From Brenneria rubrifaciens (lineage in GTDB: Bacteria; Pseudomonadota; Gammaproteobacteria; Enterobacterales; Enterobacteriaceae), in contig NZ_CP034035.1 in NCBI RefSeq assembly GCF_005484945.1, forward strand, positions 3,162,001 to 3,226,000: a stretch of DNA of 64,000 bases, given 5' to 3'. The notes below the pieces were generated by a model. It was not told where the DNA came from. It did no database searches and saw only the letters and a list, made by a program, of their open reading frames with translations. Positions 8,164 to 19,060 of the stretch are shown here, in pieces (the first letter of the stretch is position 1; each line of letters opens with the position of its first letter). The translations under genes and the position numbers were made by a program.

Positions 8164-9300
8164 TTAAGGGTTAACCACCGTCTTGAAGACCATTTTTCCG
8201 TCTTTGACTTCGTTGATAACGGCGCTACGGATGGCATCGCCGTTGTTCAGCGTCAGCGTACCGGTAATGCCGCTAAAGTTATTGGTGGCCCGAATTTTTT
8301 CATTCACGCAAACCCGGTCTTTCGGATTGCTGCACTGGTTCATCCCGTTGACGATCATTTTGTAAGCATCCGCAGTCATGGCGCCCCAGGTATGCGTCGG
8401 CTCTTTATATTTCTCTTCCCAAGCTTTGATAAATTCCTCACCTGCCGGCGTCTGTTCTTTGGCGTCCGGCGAGTAGTAGTCGGTAGCCATATAGCCTTCA
8501 ACCGCATCCTGCCCAAGCGTAAAGAAGATTTGGTCAGCCGCCAGACCATCACCGCCGACCACCGGCACCTTCAGCCCCAGTTGTTTGGCCTGTACCGCGA
8601 TCAGCGCCGCTTCGGTGTAATAGATCGGCATATAGATCATATCGACATTTTTGGCTTTGACGGTGGAGAGTTGAGCTTTGAAATCCTTGCTGCCGCCCGG
8701 AACCTGAACTTCGACGGGAATGGTGCCGCCATTTTTGAGAAACTGGGTGCGGAAAGATTTCGCCAGACCGACGGAATAGTCGTTGCTGCTGTCGAACATG
8801 ATGGCGGCGGTTTTCGCCCCTAAATCGCGCGACGCCAGATTCGCCCCCACCACGCCCTGGAAACTATCGGAAAAGCATACGCGGCTGACATACTGGCGGT
8901 TGCGGGTTACGCGGTCATTGGTGGCGGTCGGGGAAACCATCGGGGTTTTGGTGTCTTCAGCCATTTTGGTCATTGCCATCGTATTGGTTGAGGTGACCTC
9001 GCCAATCACCGCATCGACTTTATCACTGGAAACCAGACGTTGCATGGCGTTGGCCGCTTCAACCTTGTCGCTTTTGTCGTCAATAATGACAAGTTTAATC
9101 GTATCGCCGTTTTTCAGCGTCGGCTCCATGCTGTTAATCAGCTCAACCCCTTTTTGGGAGGGTTGCCCAAAACCGCTCAGCGGTCCGCTCAGCGGCAGAA
9201 CCACCCCGATTTTTACTTCAGCCGCCAGCGCGCTGTTGGCGCAAATGACGGAGGAAACCCATGCTGCTGCTAACGATAATTTGACAAATTTGTTATTCAT
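8164..9300 (-). CDS. livK: Periplasmic substrate-binding protein of the liv-type ABC transporter
   Basis: A 378-residue type I periplasmic binding protein. The N terminus is a Sec signal (hydrophobic LSLAAAWVSSVICANSALA, cleavage likely before AEVKIG near residue 27). The mature start KIGVVLPLSGPLSGFGQ is typical of Leu/Ile/Val-type receptors. Cysteines around residues 140 and 320-335 may form disulfides in the periplasm. It differs clearly from E. coli LivJ/LivK, so the bound amino acid is uncertain: branched-chain, another small or aromatic amino acid, or an amide. AGAGG precedes the ATG. It is the first gene of the operon; the symbol indicates position and family, not proven orthology. Confidence 0.88.
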   Translation of the reverse strand: MNNKFVKLSLAAAWVSSVICANSALAAEVKIGVVLPLSGPLSGFGQPSQKGVELINSMEPTLKNGDTIKLVIIDDKSDKVEAANAMQRLVSSDKVDAVIGEVTSTNTMAMTKMAEDTKTPMVSPTATNDRVTRNRQYVSRVCFSDSFQGVVGANLASRDLGAKTAAIMFDSSNDYSVGLAKSFRTQFLKNGGTIPVEVQVPGGSKDFKAQLSTVKAKNVDMIYMPIYYTEAALIAVQAKQLGLKVPVVGGDGLAADQIFFTLGQDAVEGYMATDYYSPDAKEQTPAGEEFIKAWEEKYKEPTHTWGAMTADAYKMIVNGMNQCSNPKDRVCVNEKIRATNNFSGITGTLTLNNGDAIRSAVINEVKDGKMVFKTVVNP

Positions 9301-10010
9301 GATCGCCTCTTTAATAATGAGAGATTCAAATTCCAGTCGTGGAATAAAACCGTCCTGCCTGACAATACGAGTATGAACGAGCCACAGAGATATATCCTGC
9401 TGGCGAAATTAAAATCAGCAATAAATATGCCAGAACGCAAAATCAATCATTAAGAAGTTAATAACAAAGAAAAAAACGAATTTATTATGCAGAGCGCCAT
9501 CATAAGGAAAAAATATAATGAACCAGAATGCACCAATTCGTTTCGTCATTGCTTTTAAAAAGTGCGTATTCCTATATCGCCAGTTTCTTTAAACAAATCA
9601 GTCGTTGACTGCAAATAACGCCCCGCTCGTTTTCATAAATAGTAGAGATGAATCACTCTCCCTTTTATTCTTCGATGAAAATCATTTTTCAGTTATTATT
9701 TCTGCGATATAAGATTTCACAATATTTTATGCTGCAAATAGAACGAGTATGCTTCCGACTCCGAAGAAACTGTAGCCGCGTTTATGATTAACAGGAAAAG
9801 AGAAAGGGAAAACGTCATCAGAAACCGACAGGTCAACCCATTGAGAATCATCAGACATTTGACACGGCGCCCCCGCATGTCGGCCAATCGGGTGCACAGC
9901 CCCTATTAAAAACAATTTCACTGACCTTTTTTTTCTGGACAATTATTTTACAGCTCTGCACCCACCACTTATGATATCGGCCTTTTTCTCACGGCGTCAC
10001 TCTTCCCAAT
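9301..10010. other. AT-rich divergent intergenic region between livK and the Cache-GGDEF gene
   Basis: A stretch of 710 bases, noticeably richer in A/T than the flanking genes. It must hold the livK promoter (minus strand) and that of the diguanylate cyclase (plus strand). I could not assign a convincing -35/-10 pair on either strand. It contains one short ORF with a good ribosome binding site (9518-9592). A 71-codon minus-strand ORF at 9727-9942 has a TTG start and no clear Shine-Dalgarno, and was not accepted. Confidence 0.6.
9518..9592 (+). CDS. Possible 24-residue small ORF upstream of the Cache-GGDEF gene
   Basis: ATG at 9518 is preceded by AAGGA at a suitable distance. The ORF encodes a basic, partly hydrophobic 24-residue peptide (begins MNQNAPIRF, ends YRQFL) before a TAA stop. 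No family is recognised and chance occurrence in an AT-rich region is likely. It is listed only because of its ribosome binding site. Confidence 0.2.
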   Translation: MNQNAPIRFVIAFKKCVFLYRQFL

Positions 10011-11591
10011 ATGTTGTTAAAACTATTCAATCACATCGGATTACGACGACTCATCTTGCTCCTGTCCGTCACGAGCGCGCTGATTATGCTGGCGAACAGT
10101 TTTTATGCCAGTTACCGCGTGCAACGCCAACTGCTGATCGACAATACCCTGGAAGCCAATCGCGTATATGCCGCGAAGCTGGCGGCCACAACCGATACTT
10201 TCTTCAGAACATCCCTTCAACAATTGACTTATAGCGCTGACAAAGTTGCGGAAAAAATGGATGACATTGGCACCCTGAACGAAGAAACCAAACGTGTCAC
10301 ATTACAAAGCCGCAGTTTTAACACGGTATCGATCGCCGATGAACATGGCGTAGTCAAATCGACCTTTCCCGAGGCGCCTCAATGGATAGGACAAAAGATC
10401 ACCACGGCTGGCGTAAAGCAAGCCTTACAGAAAAAGACTCCGCTGATCAGTGCGCCTTACGTTTCCGTGGCGAATAACCTGATCGTACTGGTTTCAGTGC
10501 CGATATTTACCCGGGACGGACGCTACAAGGGGTTTATCGGTGGCGCCATTCACTTGCAAAAACCCAGTATTCTCAATGAATTGCTTGACAAACACTATTA
10601 TCGGGACGGTTCTTACATCTATGTGACCGACCACTATAGAAAAATGCTGTACAACAAAGATCCTGCTCAAATCGGCACCGTCGTCCGCAACAGCCCGATA
10701 AGGGATAGCCGCACAGGCAGCAACGGCAGCCGGAAGATGAAGAATGATCAGGGTAGAGATATGCTCGTCGGCTACGCCGTGATTCCCTCCAACGGTTGGG
10801 AAGTGGTTGTGCTGCGTTCAACCAGTGAAACATTGAAGCCTCTGGACAGCCTGATGCTTAGCGTGTTACGGCATACTCTCCCAGCGGCTATTCTGACGCT
10901 ATTCTGCGTTTGGTTGCTTGCCCGGCTCATTGCTCAACCGCTGTGGCTGCTGGCCCGTAGCGCCAATAAAATGGACTCGATCAGTGTTTCCGACGATATC
11001 CGAAAAATTCACTCCTGGTATTTTGAGGTGGTACAGCTCAAACAGGCGATGCTGATTGGCATCGAATTGTTACAGAAAAAAATCGGCAAGCTGCGCTCTG
11101 AAGCACAAACCGATCCCCTGACCGGTCTGCTCAATCGTCGGGGTCTGGAAATCATTCTGCAACTCTGGCTGCTCAGTCAGAAAAGGTTTGCCGTGATCGC
11201 GCTGGATATCGACCATTTCAAACATATCAACGACACATACGGCCACGACGTGGGCGACAACGTGATCAAATACCTTGCTCAGTTCATTCGCACCAGTTCA
11301 CGTAATACGGACACCCTGTGCCGCAGCGGCGGCGAAGAATTTCTGATCCTGTTGCCGGAAACCGATCTGGATATCGCCACGGACATTGCCGAACGGCTTC
11401 GCCAGTGCACACAAGACACGCAGATCCCGCAGGTCGGTCATATCACCATCTCGCTGGGTGTCGCCCTGTGGTCGCCGGAAGCCAGTGAAATGACGATTGA
11501 ACGCACCTTTAAAATGGCGGATAAAGCGCTATATAGAGCCAAGCAGGAGGGCCGTAATCGGGTTGTCACCGCCCCGCCAGAGACACCTTAG
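10011..11591 (+). CDS. Membrane diguanylate cyclase with periplasmic Cache-like sensor domain
   Basis: A 526-residue protein built as TM helix (~12-32), periplasmic region (~33-285) with Cache-like features, second TM helix (~287-310), a short HAMP-like linker, then a GGDEF domain (~365-520). The active site is GGEEF (residues 440-444), an active variant of the motif. An inhibitory I-site RxxD (RNTD, 431-434) sits five residues before it, so product feedback is likely. It should make cyclic di-GMP in response to a periplasmic ligand. Cache domains often bind amino acids or carboxylates. The gene lies divergently from livK, so an amino acid cue is a reasonable guess but unproven. The Shine-Dalgarno before ATG 10011 is weak. 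Confidence 0.88.
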   Translation: MLLKLFNHIGLRRLILLLSVTSALIMLANSFYASYRVQRQLLIDNTLEANRVYAAKLAATTDTFFRTSLQQLTYSADKVAEKMDDIGTLNEETKRVTLQSRSFNTVSIADEHGVVKSTFPEAPQWIGQKITTAGVKQALQKKTPLISAPYVSVANNLIVLVSVPIFTRDGRYKGFIGGAIHLQKPSILNELLDKHYYRDGSYIYVTDHYRKMLYNKDPAQIGTVVRNSPIRDSRTGSNGSRKMKNDQGRDMLVGYAVIPSNGWEVVVLRSTSETLKPLDSLMLSVLRHTLPAAILTLFCVWLLARLIAQPLWLLARSANKMDSISVSDDIRKIHSWYFEVVQLKQAMLIGIELLQKKIGKLRSEAQTDPLTGLLNRRGLEIILQLWLLSQKRFAVIALDIDHFKHINDTYGHDVGDNVIKYLAQFIRTSSRNTDTLCRSGGEEFLILLPETDLDIATDIAERLRQCTQDTQIPQVGHITISLGVALWSPEASEMTIERTFKMADKALYRAKQEGRNRVVTAPPETP

Positions 11592-11639
11592 CCTCTCTCC
11601 GACACCTTGTCCGCCCCCCATTTCGTTCTTGCCCACAAT

Positions 11640-11671
11640 AGGTAATGTCCGTCAACGGCTGGACATTACCT
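11640..11671. promoter_or_regulatory. Perfect 11-bp inverted repeat upstream of polB
   Basis: A at 11640 plus GGTAATGTCC (11641-11650) is exactly complementary to GGACATTACC plus T (11661-11671) around a 10-base loop. It lies 48 bases after the diguanylate cyclase stop and 77 bases before the polB start. No T run follows, so it is not a standard terminator; it may be an operator or an RNA structure at the polB promoter. Confidence 0.5.
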
Positions 11672-11685
11672 GTATAAATAACCAT
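11670..11685. promoter_or_regulatory. Degenerate LexA-like site at polB
   Basis: CTGT at 11670-11673, followed by eight A/T bases and CCAT, resembles half of a LexA box (CTGT-N8-ACAG). In E. coli, polB is SOS-induced from a box with a similar CTGTATAAA left half. Two of four bases in the right half do not fit, so LexA binding is uncertain. A TATAAA inside the element could serve as a -10. Confidence 0.35.
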
Positions 11686-11747
11686 ACTTATACCTGATTT
11701 TCATTACTTATCACCGACCGCTCTCTTTGAATAAAAAGGCCGCTTTC

Positions 11748-14114
11748 GTGACGCAAACTCGTCAGGGTTTTCTGCTTACCCGCCACTGGCACGATACATC
11801 TGCTGGTACACAGGTTGAATTCTGGCTGGCGACCGATGACGGACCCGTGCTGGCGCGTATTCCCGTCCAGCAAGCCGTCGCTTTCATTCCCGCCTCACAG
11901 GAATCACGGGCCCGAGCGTTATTAAGTCAGGATAAGCATTGGCAGCTACGCCCGCTGGCATTGCAGGACTTTCAACATCAACCGCTGCTTGGATTGTATT
12001 GCCCCCAATACCGTCAGCTTCTGAGGTTGGAAAAACGGCTGCGTGAAGGCGGCGTTCAGGTTTACGAGGCCGATATCCGCCCGCCGGAACGTTTCCTGAT
12101 GGAGCGTTTTATTACCGCCCCGGTATGGTTCAGCGGCGAGCGCGTGTCACTTGATCGTTTAACGCAGGTTCGCATGAAGCCGTGCGCCGACTATCGTCCC
12201 AAACTGACGCTTGTCTCATTGGATATAGAAACCAACCGACGCGGCGAACTATATTGCATTGGGCTGGAAGGCTGCGGGCAGCGCCAGGTTTATATGCTCG
12301 GCCCGGCGAACGGGCGCCCCGTCGACCCGGACGATTTCTCGCTGGAATATGTCGCCAGCCGCCCCCAGCTACTGGAAAAACTGAATCATTGGCTGCAACG
12401 GCACGATCCCGATGCCATCATCGGTTGGAATCTGGTGCAGTTTGACCTGCGCGTACTGCAAAAACACGCTGAACGCTATCGTATCCCGCTGCGTTTGGGA
12501 CGCAACGGCAGCGAACTGGAATGGCGCGAACACGGCTTCAAACAAGGACATTACTTTGCCAGCGCCGCAGGCCGGTTAATTATTGATGGCATTGAGGCCC
12601 TGAAGTCCGCCACCTGGAATTTCGCTTCTTTCAGCCTGGAGTTTGTCGCACAGACGTTACTGGGAGAAGGAAAAGCCATCGATACGCCCTACCAGCGCAT
12701 GGATGAAATCGATCGCCGCTTTGCCGAAGACAAACCCGCCCTCGCCCGCTATAACCTGCAAGATTGCGAGCTGGTCACGCGCATCTTCGACAAAACCGAG
12801 TTACTCGCTTTTTTGCTGGAACGCGCCAGCGTCACCGGCCTGGCCGCCGACCGCAGCGGCGGCTCCGTCGCGGCGTTTACCCATCTGTACCTGCCACGGA
12901 TGCACCGGGTTGGCTATGTCGCCCCGAACCTGGGAGACGTCGCGCAAGCGGCAAGCCCCGGCGGGTTTGTCATGGACTCACGGCCCGGTTTGTACGATTC
13001 GGTGCTGGTGCTCGATTATAAAAGCCTCTATCCCTCCATCATCCGCACCTTTCTTATCGATCCGGTGGGGCTGGCCGTCGGGATGCAACACCCGGATGAA
13101 CAGCACGCCGTCTCCGGGTTTCGCGGCGCCTGGTTCTCCCGTGACACGCACTGTCTGCCAGCCATTGTCGATCACATCTGGCAAGGACGCGAAGCCGCCA
13201 AGCTAGCCAACAATAAACCGCTGTCGCAGGCGCTGAAGATCATCATGAACGCCTTTTACGGCGTACTGGGCGCCACCGGCTGCCGTTTTTTCGATCCCCG
13301 CCTCGCATCATCAATTACCCTGCGCGGTCACGAAATCATGCGTAAAACGCGTGAACTGATTGAAGAACAAGGCTATGACGTCATTTATGGCGATACCGAT
13401 TCCACCTTCGTCTGGCTTAAAGGCGCTCATGCCGAAGAAGACGCCGCGCGTATTGGCAACATGCTGATACAACACGTTAATCAATGGTGGCGGCGGCATT
13501 TACAGCAAACCCAACGGCTGACCAGTTCACTGGAGCTGGAGTTTGAAACCCACTTTTGCCGCTTTCTGATGCCGACCATCCGCGGTGCGGAACAGGGAAG
13601 CAAAAAGCGTTACGCGGGGATGATGGCAACGCCGCAAGGCGAAAAAATGGTGTTTAAAGGGCTGGAAACGGTGCGAACAGACTGGACGCCGCTGGCACAG
13701 CAATTCCAGCAGCAACTTTATTTACGCATTTTTCAGCAAAAACCCTATCAGGCGTGGTTGCGGGAGTACGTCAGTCAAACCCTGCACGGCGAATTTGACG
13801 ACCTGCTGATCTATCGCAAACGGCTACGCCGCCGTCTCGATGATTATCAACGCAATATCCCGCCGCATGCGCGAGCGGCCAAAATCGCCGACGACTATAA
13901 CCGGCGGCAGGGACGGCCTTTGCAATACCAGAACGGCGGCTGGATCAGTTATGTGATCACCACCAACGGGCCAGAACCGCTGGAAACCCGGCATTCGCCG
14001 CTGGATTATCAGCACTATGTCGAGCGTCAGTTACAGCCGGTCGCCGATGCGATTCTTCCCTTCCTTCATGATGATTTTACTACACTGGTTACCGGACAGA
14101 TGGGGTTATTTTAA
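11748..14114 (+). CDS. polB: DNA polymerase II
   Basis: A family B DNA polymerase of 788 residues (E. coli PolB 783), used in SOS-associated repair and lesion bypass. The 3'-5' exonuclease motif is SLDIET near residue 153. The polymerase motifs are [13 protein letters not shown] (motif A), [12 protein letters not shown] (motif B) and [10 protein letters not shown] (motif C with the catalytic aspartates). The C terminus GQMGLF is the clamp-binding tail. A GTG start at 11748 is preferred over TTG at 11727 because AAGG lies 8 bases upstream and the protein then begins like E. coli PolB. It is followed by rapA, as in E. coli, but the araBAD genes on its other side are missing. Confidence 0.96.
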   Translation: MTQTRQGFLLTRHWHDTSAGTQVEFWLATDDGPVLARIPVQQAVAFIPASQESRARALLSQDKHWQLRPLALQDFQHQPLLGLYCPQYRQLLRLEKRLREGGVQVYEADIRPPERFLMERFITAPVWFSGERVSLDRLTQVRMKPCADYRPKLTLVSLDIETNRRGELYCIGLEGCGQRQVYMLGPANGRPVDPDDFSLEYVASRPQLLEKLNHWLQRHDPDAIIGWNLVQFDLRVLQKHAERYRIPLRLGRNGSELEWREHGFKQGHYFASAAGRLIIDGIEALKSATWNFASFSLEFVAQTLLGEGKAIDTPYQRMDEIDRRFAEDKPALARYNLQDCELVTRIFDKTELLAFLLERASVTGLAADRSGGSVAAFTHLYLPRMHRVGYVAPNLGDVAQAASPGGFVMDSRPGLYDSVLVLDYKSLYPSIIRTFLIDPVGLAVGMQHPDEQHAVSGFRGAWFSRDTHCLPAIVDHIWQGREAAKLANNKPLSQALKIIMNAFYGVLGATGCRFFDPRLASSITLRGHEIMRKTRELIEEQGYDVIYGDTDSTFVWLKGAHAEEDAARIGNMLIQHVNQWWRRHLQQTQRLTSSLELEFETHFCRFLMPTIRGAEQGSKKRYAGMMATPQGEKMVFKGLETVRTDWTPLAQQFQQQLYLRIFQQKPYQAWLREYVSQTLHGEFDDLLIYRKRLRRRLDDYQRNIPPHARAAKIADDYNRRQGRPLQYQNGGWISYVITTNGPEPLETRHSPLDYQHYVERQLQPVADAILPFLHDDFTTLVTGQMGLF

Positions 14115-14259
14115 TGACCGGAATCTGCTCGGCACGTCTGAGCAGGTGACGAACGCGCCGCCTTCCATTACCATAGCGCCCTTTCTGAATTAGCGGCATC
14201 GGCACAATCACTCCTTCGACATGACAGACGGGGAAACAGCATTGCCGCGCAACATTTCG

Positions 14260-14282
14260 TCGTCATCCGGGAAGGATGACGA
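14260..14282 (+). terminator. Hairpin between polB and rapA
   Basis: TCGTCATCC (14260-14268) pairs perfectly with GGATGACGA (14274-14282) around the loop GGGAA. There is no T run, only ATTTCTTC a few bases on, so it may be a weak terminator or a structure in the rapA leader. It ends 40 bases before the rapA ATG. Confidence 0.35.
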
Positions 14283-14322
14283 GACATTTCTTCGACACAG
14301 ACAAAAATCGAGCTAAGAATTT

Positions 14323-17226
14323 ATGCCTTTTACACTTGGTCAACGCTGGATCAGCGATACGGAAAGCGAACTCGGATTGGGGACGGTGGTGGCCGTCGAT
14401 ACGCGTATGATCACACTGCTTTTCCCAGCCAGCGGTGAAAACCGGCTTTACTCCCGCAGCGACGCGCCCATCACGCGAGTGATGTTTAACCCCGGCGATA
14501 CCGTCACCAGTCACGAAGGCTGGCAGCTAAAGGTTGAGGCAATCCGCGAAGAAAACGGACTTCTGGTGTACTGCGGACTGCGTCTGGACGATGAATCACC
14601 GGCGGAACTACGCGAAGTGCTGCTGGACAGTAAACTGACCTTCAACAAGCCGCAGGATCGGCTATTTGCGGGTCAGATCGATCGGATGGATCGCTTTGCC
14701 CTGCGCTATCGTGCCCGCAAGCATCAGAATGAACAGGCTCTGCAACAGTGGGTCGGTCTGCGCGGCATGCGCGCCAGCCTGATTCCGCACCAGTTGCATA
14801 TCGCCGGCGAAGTGGGGCAACGCCACGCGCCGCGCGTACTGCTGGCGGATGAAGTGGGTCTGGGTAAAACCATTGAAGCCGGGATGATTATCCATCAGCA
14901 ACTCTTGGTCGGCCGCGCGGAAAGGGTATTGATTATTGTGCCGGAAACCCTGCAACACCAGTGGCTGGTGGAAATGTTGCGCCGGTTTAATCTGTTGTTC
15001 TCGCTATTTGACGATGCGCGCTATGCCGAGGCAAAACTGGACAGCAGCAACCCCTTTGAAACCGAGCAGTTGGTGATCTGTTCACTGGGCTTCGTTCAGC
15101 GCGACGCGCAACGTTTCGAGCAGTTGGTTAACGCCAACTGGGGCCTTCTAGTAGTGGATGAAGCTCACCATCTGGCATGGAGTGAAGCGAATCCGAGCCC
15201 TGAGTATCAGGCGGTTGAACAACTGGCCGGAAATATCCCCGCCGTGCTGCTGCTGACCGCGACACCAGAGCAGTTAGGGCAGCAGAGCCACTTTGCACGC
15301 CTGCGTTTGCTCGATCCGGACCGTTTTCATGACTATCGGGAATTCATTGCCGAGCAACAGCAATACCGCCCGGTTGCCGATGCCGTTACCCTGCTGCTGG
15401 CAGGCGAGAAGGCGCAAACCGCCGAACTAAACGCATTGAGTGAACTGCTGGGTGAACAGGATATCGAACCCTTGTTGAAGGCCATCAACAGTGATAGCGA
15501 GGACAACCCGCGGGCGCGTCAGGAACTGATCGCCATGCTGATGGATCGTCATGGCACCAGCCGCGTGCTGTTCCGCAATACCCGTCAGGGTGTAAAAGGT
15601 TTCCCGCAACGTATTCTGCACCAAATTCGTCTGCCGCTGCCGACACAGTACCAAACGGCCATCAAAGTCTCCGGGATCATGCAGGCCGGCAAGCCGCACG
15701 AAGCCCGCGCCCGCGACATGCTTTACCCGGAACAAATTTATCAGCAATTGGAAGGTGACGACGCGACCTGGTGGAATTTCGATCCGCGCGTTGAGTGGCT
15801 GCTCAACTATCTGACAACCCATCGTGATGAGAAAGTGCTGGTGATCTGTGCACAAGCCGTGACAGCACGACAGTTGGAGCAGGTGCTGCGTACCCGCGAA
15901 GCTATCCGAGCGGCCGTTTTCCACGAAGGGCTGTCCATTCTTGAGCGCGATCGCGCAGCCGCCTATTTCGCCTCTGAAGAAGAAGGGGCGCAGGTGCTGA
16001 TTTGTTCCGAGATCGGCTCCGAAGGCCGCAACTTCCAGTTCGCCAGCCAGCTAATCATGTTTGATCTGCCGTTCAACCCGGATCTGCTGGAGCAGCGTAT
16101 CGGTCGTTTGGATCGTATTGGCCAGACGCAGCAGATCCAGATTTTGATCCCCTATATGGAAAACACCGCGCAGGCCATACTGGTCCGCTGGTTCCACGAA
16201 GGACTGGATGCCTTTGAACACACCTGCCCGACAGGTCGTGCCATCTATGACGCTCACTATACGCAACTGATCGAACGATTGCTGACGCCTGGCGAACAAC
16301 AAGGTCTGGATGAATTTATCCACCGTTGCCGTCAACAACATGAGCAGTTAAAACAGCAACTCGAGCAGGGGCGCGACCGTCTGCTGGAAATGCATTCCAA
16401 CGGCGGCGAACAGGCACAACTGTTGGCGCAGCGTATTGCCGAGCAGGATAACGATGTCAATCTGGTGACGTTTGCGCTGAACCTGTTTGATATCGTCGGT
16501 ATCAATCAGGAAGATCGCAGCGATAATCTGATTGTGCTGACGCCGTCCGATCATATGCTGGTGCCGGATTTTCCCGGCTTGCCGCAGGACGGGTGCACCA
16601 TCACGTTTGATCGCGAACAGGCGCTATCCCGTGAAGACGCACAGTTTATCAGTTGGGAACATCCGTTAATCCGTAATGGTCTTGACCTGATTCTGTCCGG
16701 CGATACCGGCAGTTGTGCCGTGTCATTGTTGAAAAACAAAGCCCTGCCGGTGGGTACGTTGCTGGCTGAACTGGTTTATGTGGTGGAAGCGCAAGCACCG
16801 AAGCACCTGCAACTGACGCGGTTCCTGCCACCGACGCCGGTTCGTTTGCTGTTGGATCGCAAAGGCGCCGACCTTGCCGGACAGGTTGAATTTGAAAGCT
16901 TCAATCGTCAGCTCAATGCCGTAAACCGCCATACTGCCAGCAAACTGGTCAATGCGGTGCAGGCGGATGTCCATGCCATGCTCCAGCAGGCGGAGTCACA
17001 GGTGGAGGAACAGGCGCGCCAGTTGATTACGGATGCTCAGCACCAGGCCGATCAACAACTGCGGCGCGAACTGGCGCGTCTGGAAGCATTGAAGGCCGTT
17101 AACCCTAATATTCGCGAAGATGAGTTGAATGCTTTGGAAGAGCAGCGCGAGTTGGTGCTGCGTAATCTTCATCAGGCAAACTGGCGTCTGGACGCCATCC
17201 GTCTGGTGGTGGTCACGCATCATTAG
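14323..17226 (+). CDS. rapA: RNA polymerase-associated Swi2/Snf2 ATPase RapA
   Basis: A 967-residue protein (E. coli 968) that binds core RNA polymerase and recycles it after termination. The N-terminal tandem Tudor-like region (~1-110) is followed by the helicase core: Walker A DEVGLGKT near residue 178, DEAHHL (motif II) near 280, [10 protein letters not shown] (motif III) and the C-terminal lobe with [12 protein letters not shown] (motif VI) near 595. The C-terminal Spacer/RapA-C regions are complete. The Shine-Dalgarno is weak. It is followed after 19 bases by rluA, as in E. coli. Confidence 0.97.
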   Translation: MPFTLGQRWISDTESELGLGTVVAVDTRMITLLFPASGENRLYSRSDAPITRVMFNPGDTVTSHEGWQLKVEAIREENGLLVYCGLRLDDESPAELREVLLDSKLTFNKPQDRLFAGQIDRMDRFALRYRARKHQNEQALQQWVGLRGMRASLIPHQLHIAGEVGQRHAPRVLLADEVGLGKTIEAGMIIHQQLLVGRAERVLIIVPETLQHQWLVEMLRRFNLLFSLFDDARYAEAKLDSSNPFETEQLVICSLGFVQRDAQRFEQLVNANWGLLVVDEAHHLAWSEANPSPEYQAVEQLAGNIPAVLLLTATPEQLGQQSHFARLRLLDPDRFHDYREFIAEQQQYRPVADAVTLLLAGEKAQTAELNALSELLGEQDIEPLLKAINSDSEDNPRARQELIAMLMDRHGTSRVLFRNTRQGVKGFPQRILHQIRLPLPTQYQTAIKVSGIMQAGKPHEARARDMLYPEQIYQQLEGDDATWWNFDPRVEWLLNYLTTHRDEKVLVICAQAVTARQLEQVLRTREAIRAAVFHEGLSILERDRAAAYFASEEEGAQVLICSEIGSEGRNFQFASQLIMFDLPFNPDLLEQRIGRLDRIGQTQQIQILIPYMENTAQAILVRWFHEGLDAFEHTCPTGRAIYDAHYTQLIERLLTPGEQQGLDEFIHRCRQQHEQLKQQLEQGRDRLLEMHSNGGEQAQLLAQRIAEQDNDVNLVTFALNLFDIVGINQEDRSDNLIVLTPSDHMLVPDFPGLPQDGCTITFDREQALSREDAQFISWEHPLIRNGLDLILSGDTGSCAVSLLKNKALPVGTLLAELVYVVEAQAPKHLQLTRFLPPTPVRLLLDRKGADLAGQVEFESFNRQLNAVNRHTASKLVNAVQADVHAMLQQAESQVEEQARQLITDAQHQADQQLRRELARLEALKAVNPNIREDELNALEEQRELVLRNLHQANWRLDAIRLVVVTHH

Positions 17227-17245
17227 TCTGAAAAAGGCGTGATAA

Positions 17246-17899
17246 ATGGAACCGTACAATCCCCCCGCCGATCCCTGGTTGCATATTCTGTATCAGGATC
17301 GGCACATTATGGTGGTGAATAAGCCCAGCGGCTTGCTGTCCGTTCCCGGCAGGGCGCCAGAACACCGGGACAGCGTGATGAGCCGTATTCAGGCCGACTA
17401 TCCCACGGCCGAATCGGTGCACCGTCTGGATATGGCCACCAGCGGGGTGATTGTCGTCGCGCTGACCAAAGCGGCTGAACGTGAGTTAAAACGGCAGTTC
17501 CGCGAACGTGAACCAAAAAAATCCTATCTGGCCCGCGTGTGGGGATGGATAGAGCACGATGACGGATTAATCGACCTGCCGCTGATTTGCGACTGGCCGA
17601 ATCGTCCCAAACAGAAAGTCTGTTTTGAACAGGGAAAACCCGCACAGACCGAATACCGGGTTTTGTCCCGCGATCGCGATGGCACCACCAGAGCCGAACT
17701 GATGCCAATAACCGGCCGCTCTCATCAGCTTCGGGTTCACTTGCTGGCGCTCGGCCACCCCATTCTCGGCGATGGTTTCTACGCGCATCCCGAAGCCAAA
17801 GCTCTGGCGCCTCGTCTGCTGCTGCACGCACGAGAACTCTGCATCACGCATCCTGAATTCAACTCGCCGATGCACTTTTTTTGTGAAGCGGAGTTTTAA
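17246..17899 (+). CDS. rluA: Dual-specificity rRNA/tRNA pseudouridine synthase RluA
   Basis: A 217-residue pseudouridine synthase close to E. coli RluA (219), which modifies U746 of 23S rRNA and U32 of several tRNAs. The catalytic motif VHRLDMATSGV carries the nucleophilic aspartate near residue 63. VVNKPSGLLSVPG and ITGRSHQLRVH are the other family blocks. There is no N-terminal S4 domain, which fits RluA rather than RluC/D. AAGG precedes the ATG. It is the end of the rapA-rluA pair and converges on djlA, with about 100 bases between that show no clear terminator. Confidence 0.97.
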   Translation: MEPYNPPADPWLHILYQDRHIMVVNKPSGLLSVPGRAPEHRDSVMSRIQADYPTAESVHRLDMATSGVIVVALTKAAERELKRQFREREPKKSYLARVWGWIEHDDGLIDLPLICDWPNRPKQKVCFEQGKPAQTEYRVLSRDRDGTTRAELMPITGRSHQLRVHLLALGHPILGDGFYAHPEAKALAPRLLLHARELCITHPEFNSPMHFFCEAEF

Positions 17900-18001
17900 G
17901 TGCATCACTCATCTGCGGCGAGAGGCTAAAAACGCGAAAGCAGTAAGAAAGCGGGAATATAGAAGAAGGGAAAAATCAACAAGCGGGGGAAAGGCGTGGC
18001 G

Positions 18002-18874
18002 TTATTTCACTTGGTTTCCACTTTTTAGTAGCTCATAAGCGGCCTGAATATCCTGTGCTTTGCGCTTGGCCATCTCCATCATCCGCGGCGATAGCCCTTT
18101 CGCCACCAGTTTGTCTGGATGGTGCTCGCTCATCAGCTTACGATAGGCGCGCTTGATCGTCACTACATCATCGCCACTGCGCACCCCTAGCGTCCGACAG
18201 GCGCTCTCCACCGTTGGTCCACGCGGCGACGTAAAGGGACGCTGGCCGCCATAAGAGTGTCCGCCGGAGGACTGGTGGCTGCGCCGCTGATAGGATTTAT
18301 TGCCCTGTTTCGCCCCGCCCTGCCTGGACTGGCCGGCGGTACTTTCCATATTGCGCAGGAAAAATTCGAACTGCTCCCGGGTGAGGCCCAACTCGTCGGC
18401 AATTACATACAGCACGCGCCTTTCGTTCGGATGCAACACACCGTCCACAAACGCCACCTGAAGCTGAATTTCCAGAAACATCTTAATCAAATCAAAACGG
18501 CCGAGGCAGGCGTCACGCAGTTTACGTAATCTGATACGCAAGGGGAAATGGCTGGCCTTTCCTTCACGGAAAGCCTGCTGTGCCGCGCTTCTCGCTTCGC
18601 CAAACAGTTCGAGGCGATCCATCATCCTGGTGGCGATCTGAATATCGGCTTCCGTTACCCTGCCCTTGGACTTAGTAAGGTGCCCCATCGCCTGAAAAGT
18701 GGTGAGAAAAAACAGCGCCTGACGGGTCGATTGGGCTGAAAAAAAGTTACGCCGACGCAATGCACTGGCCTTGTCGACCACATGCCCCATAAGCAGTCCC
18801 ATTATCATTCCCCAGATGCCGCCGCTCGACATAATTCCCAGCGCAAGCCCCAGCAACTTTCCCCAATACCGCAT
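18002..18874 (-). CDS. djlA: Membrane-anchored DnaJ-like co-chaperone DjlA
   Basis: A 290-residue type III J protein (E. coli 271). It has a single N-terminal membrane segment (~6-30, glycine-rich), a TerB-like helical domain (~55-180), a basic glycine/serine/glutamine-rich linker (~185-225), and a C-terminal J domain with HHPDK near residue 260. It stimulates DnaK at the inner membrane and influences the Rcs envelope stress response. The linker is longer than in E. coli and explains the extra length. GAGGAG lies 5 bases before the ATG. It is divergent from lptD, as in E. coli. Confidence 0.95.
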   Translation of the reverse strand: MRYWGKLLGLALGIMSSGGIWGMIMGLLMGHVVDKASALRRRNFFSAQSTRQALFFLTTFQAMGHLTKSKGRVTEADIQIATRMMDRLELFGEARSAAQQAFREGKASHFPLRIRLRKLRDACLGRFDLIKMFLEIQLQVAFVDGVLHPNERRVLYVIADELGLTREQFEFFLRNMESTAGQSRQGGAKQGNKSYQRRSHQSSGGHSYGGQRPFTSPRGPTVESACRTLGVRSGDDVVTIKRAYRKLMSEHHPDKLVAKGLSPRMMEMAKRKAQDIQAAYELLKSGNQVK

Positions 18875-19060
18875 ATACTCCTCAAATCCTCATGCCGTCG
18901 GCTAAAAATTGCTTTATCATACCTGTCATTTATCTTTGCGCCTAACGGCAGTGCATAGAAAGCTGTGGGGATTTAACACTGGCGCAACGCTGACGAGTGA
19001 TATAGTCTCTGACCGTTTGCCGGCATGATGCCTCTTATGACGGAACACCTGATACCGCGT

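Noticed and set aside
9727..9942. 71-codon minus-strand ORF between livK and the Cache-GGDEF gene
   Set aside because: It needs a TTG start without a Shine-Dalgarno and resembles no family; likely chance in non-coding DNA.
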